From UBA11579 sp039714215 (GTDB lineage: Bacteria > Chloroflexota > Anaerolineae > Anaerolineales > UBA11579), in assembly GCA_039714215.1 (NCBI GenBank), contig JBDLJU010000090.1, positions 1 through 11,477 of the forward strand: a DNA stretch of 11,477 nt, given 5' to 3'. The notes under the pieces were generated by a model. It worked only from the letters and a program-made list of their open reading frames with translations. It was not told the origin of the DNA and searched no databases. Shown piece after piece: positions 1-5,799 of the stretch (the stretch's first letter is position 1; the number at the start of each line of letters is the position of its first letter). A program made the translations under genes and the position numbers.

Positions 1-2
1 CG

Positions 3-89
3 AAGACCAAGGCGAAAACAAAGCCGAAAACAAAGTCCAAAACAGAAAAGAAAACCGATCAGGCGCCTGCAGAAGACCGCGCAGAATAG
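3..89 (+). CDS. C-terminal tail of a truncated gene, Lys/Thr-rich
   Basis: Only the last 28 codons of a gene that begins outside the window are visible, ending at TAG 87-89 in the frame starting at base 3. The tail reads as K-T-K-x steps (A, P, S in turn) and then a short acidic end (..PAEDRAE). The DNA shows an imperfect 12-bp tandem unit, roughly (g/c)cgaaaacaaag, which makes the K-T-K-A/P/S repeat. Basic low-complexity tails of this kind occur on many nucleic-acid-binding proteins, but the body of the protein is missing, so no function is assigned. The frame is supported by the periodic repeat; the other frames give no such order. Confidence 0.55.
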   Translation, partial: KTKAKTKPKTKSKTEKKTDQAPAEDRAE

Positions 90-116
90 GCTGCGGATGA
101 CAACCAAATCCCCGCG

Positions 117-140
117 AGCTGGCGGCTAAAACCGCCAGCT
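117..140. terminator. hairpin after the first gene, possible terminator without U-tract
   Basis: A 9-bp perfect stem (AGCTGGCGG, 117-125, with CCGCCAGCT, 132-140) closes a 6-nt CTAAAA loop. It lies 28 bases after the stop of the upstream gene, where a terminator is expected, but no run of T follows on either strand. It may be a weak or factor-dependent terminator or an mRNA 3' end stabiliser. Confidence 0.4.
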
Positions 141-236
141 TGGGCTCTCCCACTGACGTGCAAAACCACAGCAGTAGAATTGAAATAAGTGGATCGGCGA
201 GCCAACTTTAATAAACCAAAATGACGTGTTCAAACG

Positions 237-245
237 TGATATACT
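237..245 (+). promoter_or_regulatory. candidate extended -10 promoter for the ECF sigma gene
   Basis: TGATATACT at 237-245 is a TGn extended -10 followed by TATACT, with no good -35 box at 16-18 bp. It would start transcription near 252 and leave a leader of about 105 nt before the ATG at 357. This rests on sequence match only. Confidence 0.35.
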
Positions 246-318
246 CAAGATGGTAGTTTTTCCAAAAATATCAGAATTGATAGGCAAAAGGAGCAACGAA
301 TCATCAGGAGCAGGGTTA

Positions 319-353
319 TCACCTTTGAATGGTAGCCCTTCCGGTGAAGGTGA
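319..353 (+). promoter_or_regulatory. leader hairpin covering the ribosome binding site of the ECF gene
   Basis: TCACCTT (319-325) is exactly complementary to AAGGTGA (347-353). The second arm contains the GAAGG ribosome binding site that serves the ATG at 357 (6-nt spacing). If the stem forms, the binding site is masked. The 21-nt loop can form a further short CACC/GGTG alternative. Regulation is inferred from the pairing alone. Confidence 0.35.
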
Positions 354-356
354 ATT

Positions 357-935
357 ATGGTGCTGAATCTAAACGACGAGGATGCACTCGCCCGAGCTGC
401 AGGAGGGGACAAAGAGGCTTTCGGCGTGTTGTATGACCGCTATCTAGGCCGCATTTACAATTATATATATTACCGCACAGGCAACCAGCACGATGCTGAG
501 GATCTCACGGCCAGAGTGTTCACCCGGGCGATGAAGCACATCACCAACTATCAGGACCGGGGAGTGCCGATCTCAGCCTGGCTGTATCGGATAGCGCATA
601 ACCTGGTGGCAAACTGGCACCGAGATAACAGCCGGCGGCAGGAAGTAGGGCTCGATGAGACCTATCAGATGCCAGCCAACCAAGAGCTGCCCGAAGCAGT
701 GCTGCTCAGAACCGAGCAGGAAGATTTTCTGCTCAGCCTGGTGAGTGGTCTTCCCGAAGACCGGCAGCAGTTGTTGATCTTGAAGTTTGTCGATCACATG
801 TCGAATTCAGAGATCGGGGAAATCATGGGCCGTACTGAAGGGGCGATCAAAAGCCTCTACCACCGGACACTCTTGTCTTTGCGGGATGAAGTAAAAAATC
901 TGGGTATCGATATTTCCATGCTTAATGGAAAATAA
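357..935 (+). CDS. ECF (group 4) RNA polymerase sigma factor
   Basis: A sigma-70 family factor of 192 aa, the normal length for the ECF group; it would direct RNA polymerase core to a small set of promoters. Region 2 spans about residues 15-92: a DKEAFGVLYDRYLGRIYNY helix, the DAEDLTARVF core-binding segment (residues 46-55), and WLYRIAHNLVANWHRD (75-90), the typical -10-reading part. Region 4 spans about 125-178 with LPEDRQQLLILKFVDHMSNSEIGEIMG (132-158) and the helix-turn-helix ending TEGAIKSLYHRTLLSL. No region 1 or 3 is present, as expected. The start is backed by GAAGG 6 nt upstream. A small one-TM gene follows after 47 bp and probably holds the factor inactive at the membrane. The target promoters cannot be read from this window. 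Confidence 0.93.
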   Translation: MVLNLNDEDALARAAGGDKEAFGVLYDRYLGRIYNYIYYRTGNQHDAEDLTARVFTRAMKHITNYQDRGVPISAWLYRIAHNLVANWHRDNSRRQEVGLDETYQMPANQELPEAVLLRTEQEDFLLSLVSGLPEDRQQLLILKFVDHMSNSEIGEIMGRTEGAIKSLYHRTLLSLRDEVKNLGIDISMLNGK

Positions 936-982
936 CATCCCGGTTAGAGAATTCGGTATGGTACCGGAAAGGTAGGTACAAG

Positions 983-1300
983 ATGAAACTTGAATGGCCT
1001 TGGAAGTCGACAAAGATCACAGTAGAAAAAGACCTCCAGACCCTCGAAAACCAACTGGATGCAGTGCTGCTCCCGGTTGAAATTAATCCGAACTTTGCCA
1101 AGAACCTGCGCAAGCAGCTGGTTGGTAAACAAAAACGGAGCATTTTCAACTGGCAGTCCCCCAAGGTGCGCACTGGATTATTGGTCGCCGGTGGTGTGGT
1201 TAGCTTCTTTGCAATGTTGATTACCGGGATTCGGGTGATTAGTGTTTTTATCGCCACCCGCAGTCTTGGCATGGGGCATAAAAAACCCGCTCGAGCATAA
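983..1300 (+). CDS. small one-TM protein, putative anti-sigma partner of the upstream ECF factor
   Basis: 105 aa with a cytosolic N-terminal half (1-62), one hydrophobic segment at about 64-92 (LLVAGGVVSFFAMLITGIRV..) and a short basic end (HKKPARA). The soluble part contains LENQLDAVLLPVEINPNFAKNLRKQL (21-46), the 'L..L.PV.P...F...L...L' pattern I associate with small membrane proteins next to ECF sigma genes in Chloroflexota. It has no HxxxCxxC zinc motif, so it is not a classic ZAS anti-sigma domain. GGTAGG at 971-976 is a fair ribosome binding site for ATG 983. It shares the transcript with the sigma gene and ends at the terminator beginning at 1323. The anti-sigma role is inferred from gene order, size and topology. 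Confidence 0.75.
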   Translation: MKLEWPWKSTKITVEKDLQTLENQLDAVLLPVEINPNFAKNLRKQLVGKQKRSIFNWQSPKVRTGLLVAGGVVSFFAMLITGIRVISVFIATRSLGMGHKKPARA

Positions 1301-1322
1301 ATAGTTCAAGAATTATCAAACG

Positions 1323-1358
1323 AAACCTGCCTGGGCATCCGCTCAGGCAGGTTTTTTT
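1323..1358 (+). terminator. rho-independent terminator of the ECF operon
   Basis: An 11-bp perfect stem (AAACCTGCCTG, 1323-1333, with CAGGCAGGTTT, 1344-1354) runs into a tract of seven T (1352-1358). It lies 23 bases after the stop at 1300. This is a textbook intrinsic terminator. Confidence 0.9.
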
Positions 1359-1376
1359 AATTCAAAATATACGAGT

Positions 1377-1402
1377 AGGGGAGGGTTTAGAAACCCTCCC
1401 CT
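1377..1402 (-). terminator. convergent hairpin, terminator of the HEPN-like gene
   Basis: A 12-bp perfect inverted repeat (1377-1388 with 1391-1402, core GGGGAGGGTTT/AAACCCTCCCC) lies 23 bases beyond the minus-strand stop at 1425. The run after it on the minus strand (TACTCGTATATTTTG) is only loosely T-rich. It is very stable and sits back to back with the plus-strand terminator, insulating the two convergent units. Confidence 0.65.
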
Positions 1403-1424
1403 TGTATTTCAAACGAGTGTTAAA

Positions 1425-1799
1425 TTAATCTTTTTCCGGGCTCAGCGTTTCCCCCAACAATTCCTCCACCAGCCAGTGTGCCTCGGCAATCAAATCGACC
1501 TCTGCCAGCGGGTAGTAGGAATCCTCGTCCTCGGAATCTTTCACCACCCGCAGGATCAGGTGCTCAAGCACTTCAGCCACTTTGTCAGGCAGGTCCGGCA
1601 GGGTGGCATAGTATTTGATGTTGTCGAGGGCGTTGTTGGTCACCGGGTGACCGCCTTGCGCTGCAAGGTGCGCCTGGATTGCCCAGCCGGCCGCCCGGCG
1701 GGCGCACACCCGGGCACGCCCCAGGTTGCCGCCAGCCTCTGCGCGGTAGGCGCTGGTTAATTCATTGGTGATCGTTTGTAGATTTTGTTGGTCAGTCAT
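1425..1799 (-). CDS. HEPN-like small helical protein
   Basis: 124 aa from the chosen ATG (1799-1797). A TTG 15 bases further out would add YNTP but falls on the TATAAT box, so the ATG is preferred. The protein is mostly helical: residues 6-48 carry an ..AYRAEAGGNLGRARVCARRAAGWAIQAHL.. helix pair, then a Leu-rich helix (..PDKVAEVLEHLILRVVKD) and an acidic YPLAEVDLIAEAHWLVEELLG end. The arrangement resembles HEPN-type four-helix proteins, and the 'ARVCARRAAG' stretch is one I associate with Chloroflexota copies. The RX4-6H ribonuclease motif is not evident, and no nucleotidyltransferase (MNT) partner is adjacent, so toxin or RNase activity should not be assumed. It is a single-gene unit convergent with the ECF operon. 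Confidence 0.7.
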   Translation of the reverse strand: MTDQQNLQTITNELTSAYRAEAGGNLGRARVCARRAAGWAIQAHLAAQGGHPVTNNALDNIKYYATLPDLPDKVAEVLEHLILRVVKDSEDEDSYYPLAEVDLIAEAHWLVEELLGETLSPEKD

Positions 1800-1811
1800 G
1801 GGGGTATTATA
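1797..1811 (-). promoter_or_regulatory. TATAAT box immediately before the HEPN-like start codon (leaderless pattern)
   Basis: Read on the minus strand, TATAATACCCCCATG puts a perfect -10 box (1811-1806) 6 nt before the ATG at 1799. Transcription would begin at about the A of the ATG, and no ribosome binding site is present. A TTGACA lies at 1845-1840, but 28 nt from this box is too far to be its -35; a weak TAAATC 16 nt from it could form another start. Confidence 0.5.
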
Positions 1812-1985
1812 CAACCAGATTTACCTGCCAGAATGGTAATGTCAAGAAATCAATCCATATAAAGCAATAAAAATGGTTAACATGGGATGAAATTATCCAT
1901 TGAATTGCTGATCTCGCAGAGCGCTAAATAAAATCATTACGTCGAAACCTGGACCTTCTCATTGTGAAGTCAGTAATATTTATGA

Positions 1986-2013
1986 TTGACATTCGTTTAT
2001 AAATCATTATACT
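1986..2013 (+). promoter_or_regulatory. sigma-70 promoter of the histidine kinase gene
   Basis: TTGACA (1986-1991), a 16-nt spacer and TATACT (2008-2013) give a near-consensus housekeeping promoter. Start of transcription is expected near 2020, leaving a leader of about 53 nt. The rest of the 258-bp divergent spacer (1815-2072) is AT-rich and shows no other clear site beyond a weak ATGG(g)AT/ATCCAT inverted repeat at 1882-1900. Confidence 0.75.
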
Positions 2014-2072
2014 TAGGGGTATCAGTTAACAAAAAATTCCTTCACAAAAATATTTAGACTTAAAAAGAATTT

Positions 2073-4106
2073 ATGAGAAAAATTCGAGGGTTAATTTTTC
2101 TATTGGTGGTATTTAGCTCCACAATCATCGTGGGTGCTTCTGATTTCTCAGCTGTAGAGGCAGGGGATCAGATTTTGAGGTTAACAGATGCTCAAGAGAC
2201 CTACCGGCTTAAACCGCATCTGGAAGTTTTTGCGGACGAAAGTGGGGAAATCAGTTTTGAACAGATCAGCGGGGGTAAGTTTGAAGATCAATTTGTTCCT
2301 GCTGAAGAAATCGACTTATCAAATCTATCTGCCGTTTATTGGATGCAGGTGGAAATCGAAAACCAGGCACCCGAATTCGTGGATTGGCTGGTGGTTTTTG
2401 ACCAGTATCGGGTCAACCAGATTTCCGCCTACTTACCGGAAAAAGACAGCGGGGGCTATCGCGCAGTACACACCGGGAACACTTTCCCCTATTCGTCACG
2501 AGATATCGATTACCGCTTGTATGTGTTTAAATTAGGCTTGGAGATCGGTGAAAGTTCGGTTGTCTACTTCCGGCTCAGCGATATGGGGGGCGTTTCGATT
2601 GAACCGTTTGAAATCCAATCCTTAGAGCAGTTCACTCAAAACGCGCTCAGGGAACAGTTTTGGACCGGGGCATATTATTTCGTGATCCTCACGATCCTGG
2701 TCTACAATGTGTTTTTTATCTTCTCCCTGCGAGACAAGGCGACCTTTAGTTTTGTGCTCTTCTTACTGGCGGTCATTTTTACTTCGCTGTCTGCGGATGG
2801 GATCGGCCACCAGGTGATCTGGCAGAATTGGGTGCAGCTTGCAGAGTTTTCAACGATTATCTCAATCCTCATGTTTGTGGCCGCGTTGATCAATTACTCG
2901 ATCGTTGAACTGGAAACCAGGCTGTATTTTCCCGGGTTATACCGCGCCTCCAGAGCGGTAGTGCTTGGTTTTGTCTTGCTGATTCTTGTGCGAATATTTA
3001 CCCGAATACCCCAGGAAATATTTACCCCGATTTTTGCCGTTTTTCTGATCAGCGGATTTTTGCTGCCGATTATCCTGGCATTAAGAACATTAAAAGTAAA
3101 ACGCAGGCGATCTCTTATCTTCTTATCTGCTTTTGTAGTCTACCTGGCAGCGGTGATCTTCATGGCGGTTATTGCCTTGATTGACTCACCGGCTCCTGAC
3201 AGCCTGAATCTGACAAGATTTGCCTTTGTCTGGTTGCTGTTTGTGTTTACCAGCACTGCAAATACGCGGATCGGTTCGCTGCGGCGGGAGCGTGAGCAGT
3301 CGCAGGAATCCCTGCTGTTGGAAAAACAGGAAGCTCTCCATCTGCAGACTGAGCTGACCGCAGAAATTTCCCTGGCTCGGGAAGAATTGGAAGCGCGCGT
3401 GCAGGAAAGGACAATCGAGCTGAGGGAAAGCAACCAGGAGTTGGAATCTTTCTCTTACTCAGTTTCCCACGACTTGCGCGCCCCACTGCGCTCAATTAAA
3501 GGCTTCACCGATATTATTCTAGAAGAGTATGGAAAAGACCTGCCTGAAGGGATTGGGGATTACTTTTCCAGGATCGTTCAATCCGTTGCACATATGGATG
3601 AATTAATTAAGGACTTACTCGCCCTTTCAAAACTCTCGAGAGAAAAATTGCAAACCTCCCAGGTGAATTTAAGTGCAATTGCCGATCATATTCTGACAGC
3701 GATGAAGAACAGCAACCCTGAGATTGAAACGGAGCTTTCAATCTCGCCTGATATTCAATTTGAATGCGATCCGCACCTCATCAGGATTGCCTTACAGAAC
3801 ATCTTCGAAAACTCGTGGAAGTTCTCGGTGCCCACAGGAAAGGTTGAGATAACCTTTGGTATCAAGGAAGCAGACGGAAACCAGGTGTATTTTATCCGGG
3901 ATCAGGGGATCGGGTTCAAACTGGACGATCCCGAAAAAGTGTTTGATGTCTTTCAACGCTTCCATACTGATATTCCAGGAACAGGGATTGGGCTGGCGAT
4001 TGTTCAGCGGATTTTTGAGAAGCATGGTGGTGAAGTCTGGGCAGAAAGTGAGGCGGGAAAAGGGACCACGATCTACTTCAGCAACGGAGCGACGCCTGCA
4101 TCTTAA
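2073..4106 (+). CDS. 7TMR-DISM membrane sensor histidine kinase
   Basis: 677 aa. Residues 1-22 form a signal peptide. About 35-180 is an extracytoplasmic beta-rich domain of the 7TMR-DISMED2 kind (e.g. YWMQVEIEN, VVYFRLSD). Seven hydrophobic segments follow at about 197-218, 224-243, 255-277, 294-312, 317-338, 347-370 and 381-397. A coiled coil (400-455) leads to HisKA with SYSVSHDLRAPLRS and phospho-acceptor His466, then HATPase_c: N box QNIFENSWKF (575-584, Asn580), G1 DQGIG (610-614), F box VFDVFQRF (623-630) and G2 GTGIGLAI (636-643). All catalytic boxes look intact, so the kinase should be active. The kinase core (ESNQELESFSYSVSHDLRAPL) is of the phytochrome-like type. It probably senses a carbohydrate-like or other small ligand outside the membrane, as inferred for DISM domains. 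No receiver or output domain is fused and no regulator gene is adjacent. The ribosome binding site before ATG 2073 is poor (AAAAAGAA). Confidence 0.93.
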   Translation: MRKIRGLIFLLVVFSSTIIVGASDFSAVEAGDQILRLTDAQETYRLKPHLEVFADESGEISFEQISGGKFEDQFVPAEEIDLSNLSAVYWMQVEIENQAPEFVDWLVVFDQYRVNQISAYLPEKDSGGYRAVHTGNTFPYSSRDIDYRLYVFKLGLEIGESSVVYFRLSDMGGVSIEPFEIQSLEQFTQNALREQFWTGAYYFVILTILVYNVFFIFSLRDKATFSFVLFLLAVIFTSLSADGIGHQVIWQNWVQLAEFSTIISILMFVAALINYSIVELETRLYFPGLYRASRAVVLGFVLLILVRIFTRIPQEIFTPIFAVFLISGFLLPIILALRTLKVKRRRSLIFLSAFVVYLAAVIFMAVIALIDSPAPDSLNLTRFAFVWLLFVFTSTANTRIGSLRREREQSQESLLLEKQEALHLQTELTAEISLAREELEARVQERTIELRESNQELESFSYSVSHDLRAPLRSIKGFTDIILEEYGKDLPEGIGDYFSRIVQSVAHMDELIKDLLALSKLSREKLQTSQVNLSAIADHILTAMKNSNPEIETELSISPDIQFECDPHLIRIALQNIFENSWKFSVPTGKVEITFGIKEADGNQVYFIRDQGIGFKLDDPEKVFDVFQRFHTDIPGTGIGLAIVQRIFEKHGGEVWAESEAGKGTTIYFSNGATPAS

Positions 4107-4167
4107 GCCAGCGTTTTTAATCCCGGGTCCTCTTTAAGGGGTGGATCACCAATATTGAGGTGAACAC

Positions 4168-4182
4168 CGCCAATCCTCACCT
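4168..4182 (+). repeat. 15-mer repeat, copy 1
   Basis: CGCCAATCCTCACCT here recurs as CGCCAATCCCCACCT at 5740-5754, same orientation, one mismatch, both preceded by AACA(C). The two copies lie outside (4168) and just inside (5740) the matching copies of the 19-bp palindrome. The surrounding bases 4107-4230 hold no gene, only short TCACC/GGTGA inverted repeats, and no U-tract terminator for the kinase gene is visible. Confidence 0.4.
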
Positions 4183-4244
4183 GTCATCGAACTTAACATC
4201 GGGAGCATTCATGCGCGTCACACTGGTAGAATCGATTTTTAGAC

Positions 4245-4361
4245 TTGGATGAGATAGAGGATGTTGGCTCAATGATTACAGCCACCAAATACTACTCCAT
4301 CGCAGGGATGCGCGTGGCGGTCGATGAGGGCACGCTCTACTACCTCGCCAGTGACCCCATG
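4245..4361 (+). pseudogene. RHS/YD-repeat protein fragment (remnant)
   Basis: Translation of this stretch contains TKYYSIAGMRVAVDEGTLYYLASD (from about base 4284 to 4355), which matches the end of an RHS core, where 'TKYYxxGGQRVAMRxxGTLYYLxxDHLGS' is usual. RHS proteins are large cell-surface or secreted proteins made of YD repeats, often with a toxic tip. Here the match breaks off after the D where the hallmark HLGS should follow (PM is read instead), and an upstream stop (TAG 4227-4229) closes the frame. No YD repeats lie on either side. It is a relic, not a working gene. The frame then runs into the palindrome at 4377-4395 and stops at 4427. Confidence 0.65.
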
Positions 4362-4376
4362 TTATTAAATCTAGAG

Positions 4377-4395
4377 ATCGAAGCGAAGCTTCGAT
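4377..4395. repeat. 19-bp palindromic repeat, copy 1
   Basis: ATCGAAGC-GAA-GCTTCGAT: 8-bp perfect arms with a 3-nt centre. The same arms occur with centre AGA at 5827-5845. Copy 1 sits exactly where the RHS match ends and the AT-rich segment begins, so it may mark a joint. It could be a REP-like hairpin element. Confidence 0.7.
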
Positions 4396-4401
4396 TAAAT
4401 A

Positions 4402-4425
4402 AAAACTGGTGTTTTTCCCAGTTTT
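4402..4425 (+). terminator. terminator-like hairpin after the RHS remnant
   Basis: AAAACTGG (4402-4409) pairs perfectly with CCAGTTTT (4418-4425) around an 8-nt T-rich loop, so the structure ends in four T. Together with the palindrome just before it, it forms a double hairpin. It overlaps the only possible start codon (GTG 4409) of the following reading frame, which weakens that start. Confidence 0.4.
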
Positions 4426-4726
4426 GATCAGCCAGCCTGGTGATTTTCTTTCCATCGGAGAAAATCTTCTTAATGCAAGTGATTTTAGAAATCCAGCTCA
4501 TTGGAATGTTCAAGGAAAACAATTTTATCCTGAGGAGTTAATTTCTATTGCAGATAACATTCCCTTTCCTCAAATAGATTCAATTACAGTTCCAATGGAG
4601 CCGATGACTAAAGACCCACTAAATCCCTTATTCTATATCCCAAAGAATAGTTACTTTGATTATACTAATCGAGGGATAATTGGTCCACATGATATTTCTG
4701 TTCTAGATTTTAATCCAGGAAATTAA
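4409..4726 (+). pseudogene. orphan reading frame, probably a 5'-truncated gene
   Basis: 105 codons without a recognised domain. The only early start is GTG 4409, inside a hairpin and with no ribosome binding site; the next in-frame ATG comes only after about 60 codons. The frame opens right after TAA 4400-4402, next to the palindrome. The sequence is non-repetitive and protein-like (..NASDFRNPAHWNV.., a Pro-rich middle PMEPMTKDPLNPLFYIP, ..NRGIIGPHDISVLDF..) and ends at TAA 4724-4726, overlapping the AAAGGAG site of the Yip1 gene. That coupling suggests it was once a full gene in operon with Yip1 that lost its 5' part. An RHS-type tip is conceivable given the remnant next door, but nothing in the residues shows it. 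Confidence 0.4.
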
Positions 4727-4736
4727 AGGAGAAATG

Positions 4737-5360
4737 ATGATTTTTCAAAATTTTCCAATACTCGATTTATTGATCCGACCTAGACAAACTTGTAGGCGAT
4801 TATTAGATTTGAAAAAATACCCAAAAAAAATTCCTATAGCCATTTTAATTGGTTTAGAATTTGGATTTATCATGACAGCAAATGTGTTGGACGGTGGGTT
4901 TTTAATAACATTAATTAATCATTTTTTATTAGGTGTGTTTGCTTATTTGTTTTGGATCATACTGATGAAAAATGTATATTATTTTACTGCTAAAAATTTT
5001 GGAGGGCTTGGAAAAAAGAACGAAATTGAGGCAATAACTATTTGGTCCTTTGGTATTGATATTGCTATTATTATCCCAAGTTTACTTTTTTTCCTCATTT
5101 TTGCTTTAGGTGATTTGAATATTGTGCCCCTATTTCAAGGTGAAATTTCTCATTTTTCCACATTGGCGTATATATTATTAAATTTCTTTGCACGTCTCTA
5201 TAATACATTCTTACTAGTAGTTTTTCTTTCAGAAACAAATAATTTATCCATTATTAAAAGCATATTGATCCATATACTGTCAACGATTTTTCTGATAATT
5301 TTGGTGTTCTTGATTGTTCCTCTAGTTTCATATTTAATGGAATTCATCCAATTATTATAG
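4737..5360 (+). CDS. Yip1-domain integral membrane protein
   Basis: 207 aa from ATG 4737. An ATG directly before it (4734) lies only 2 nt from GGAG (4728-4731), whereas 4737 has 5-nt spacing, so the second is chosen. About five membrane segments (33-50, 55-78, 105-126, 142-166, 177-201, counted from 4734). The N-terminal LIRPRQTCRRLLDLKKYPKK and the loop VYYFTAKNFGGLGKKNEIEAITIWSFG fit the bacterial Yip1 family, whose 'P..tf' start and 'GG.g...ea' loop are characteristic. Its biochemical role is unknown. The gene is clearly more AT-rich than bL25 and the operon downstream (many TTA/ATT/AAT codons), suggesting different ancestry. It follows the orphan frame so closely that the two were probably co-translated. 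Confidence 0.8.
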   Translation: MIFQNFPILDLLIRPRQTCRRLLDLKKYPKKIPIAILIGLEFGFIMTANVLDGGFLITLINHFLLGVFAYLFWIILMKNVYYFTAKNFGGLGKKNEIEAITIWSFGIDIAIIIPSLLFFLIFALGDLNIVPLFQGEISHFSTLAYILLNFFARLYNTFLLVVFLSETNNLSIIKSILIHILSTIFLIILVFLIVPLVSYLMEFIQLL

Positions 5361-5420
5361 TAAGCAAGGATCGGTAGGTTAGGGTCTTATAAAGTGAGGC
5401 AAGTGATGGGTAAAAATTTT

Positions 5421-5482
5421 CCCTCGTTTCCACTCCAGTGTGGGAACGAAAGGAAATATCAGCTTAGAAATTTCAACGAGGG
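5421..5482 (+). other. two competing RNA hairpins
   Basis: CCCTCGTT (5421-5428) is exactly complementary to AACGAGGG (5475-5482). The CGTT it contains is also part of a second stem, CGTTTCCAC (5425-5433) with GTGGGAACG (5440-5448), 9 bp including one G-U, loop TCCAGT. The two pairings exclude each other, as in a switch. No gene follows directly that they would control. Confidence 0.4.
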
Positions 5483-5488
5483 CAAGCT

Positions 5489-5515
5489 GGAGAAGAGCGG
5501 TTCTTGCTCTTCTCC
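5489..5515. repeat. 10-bp perfect hairpin
   Basis: GGAGAAGAGC (5489-5498) pairs with GCTCTTCTCC (5506-5515) around a GGTTCTT loop. No U-tract follows on the plus strand, so it is not an ordinary terminator. Confidence 0.6.
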
Positions 5516-5580
5516 TGAATCAGTGGTCAGCACTGATCGGGGAGATGGTCTGGGGTGGGGATTGAATTACATCGAACAAC

Positions 5581-5601
5581 TTAATGTAACACTTACATTA
5601 A
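5581..5601. repeat. AT-rich 9-bp inverted repeat, operator-like
   Basis: TTAATGTAA (5581-5589) and TTACATTAA (5593-5601) are perfect reverse complements around CAC. Size and composition resemble the binding site of a dimeric regulator. It lies about 80 bases upstream of the TATAAT at 5679. Confidence 0.4.
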
Positions 5602-5678
5602 CTTACTCGACTATGGGGCACGCTGGTATTCACCCACGCTGGAACCGGTTCTCATCCGTGATTAATTCGCTGATTTTG

Positions 5679-5684
5679 TATAAT
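5679..5684 (+). promoter_or_regulatory. candidate -10 box of an untranslated RNA
   Basis: A perfect TATAAT (5679-5684) in gene-free DNA, about 115 bases before a strong terminator. The -35 region (5656-5661, CCGTGA) is a poor match. A start near 5691 is expected. Confidence 0.3.
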
Positions 5685-5739
5685 TCAAAGAGGACATTTT
5701 AACTTTGCTCAAATAGGGCTTTACTACTTTGCTCTAACA

Positions 5740-5754
5740 CGCCAATCCCCACCT
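5740..5754 (+). repeat. 15-mer repeat, copy 2
   Basis: CGCCAATCCCCACCT, 14 of 15 identical to 4168-4182 in the same orientation. Confidence 0.4.
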
Positions 5755-5799
5755 TGACGGTTTGACCGGTTGTGGCTTAAAATAGCCTGTGCGTTAGGG

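Noticed and set aside
192..203. GATCGGCGAGCC, the reverse complement of part of the 5849-5876 hairpin
   Set aside because: Only 12 bases match, without the second arm, so it cannot be told from chance in 11 kb.
4211..4252. 13-codon frame starting ATG 4211 after a GGGAG
   Set aside because: Too short (ends at TGA 4250-4252) and matches nothing; probably chance within decayed DNA.
5426..5453. Hairpin with a 3' GAAAGG that looks like a lone CRISPR repeat
   Set aside because: There is only one copy in the window, no spacers and no cas gene. The likeness is limited to a hairpin followed by GAAAG.
5394..5702. 102-codon open frame on the plus strand
   Set aside because: It has no ribosome binding site and no recognisable domain, and it reads through several perfect hairpins and palindromes. 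It is best explained as chance opening of non-coding DNA.
5702..5734. ACTTTGCTC direct repeat (two copies, 24 bp apart) as iterons of an origin
   Set aside because: There are only two copies, and no replication initiator gene or DnaA-box cluster is nearby.
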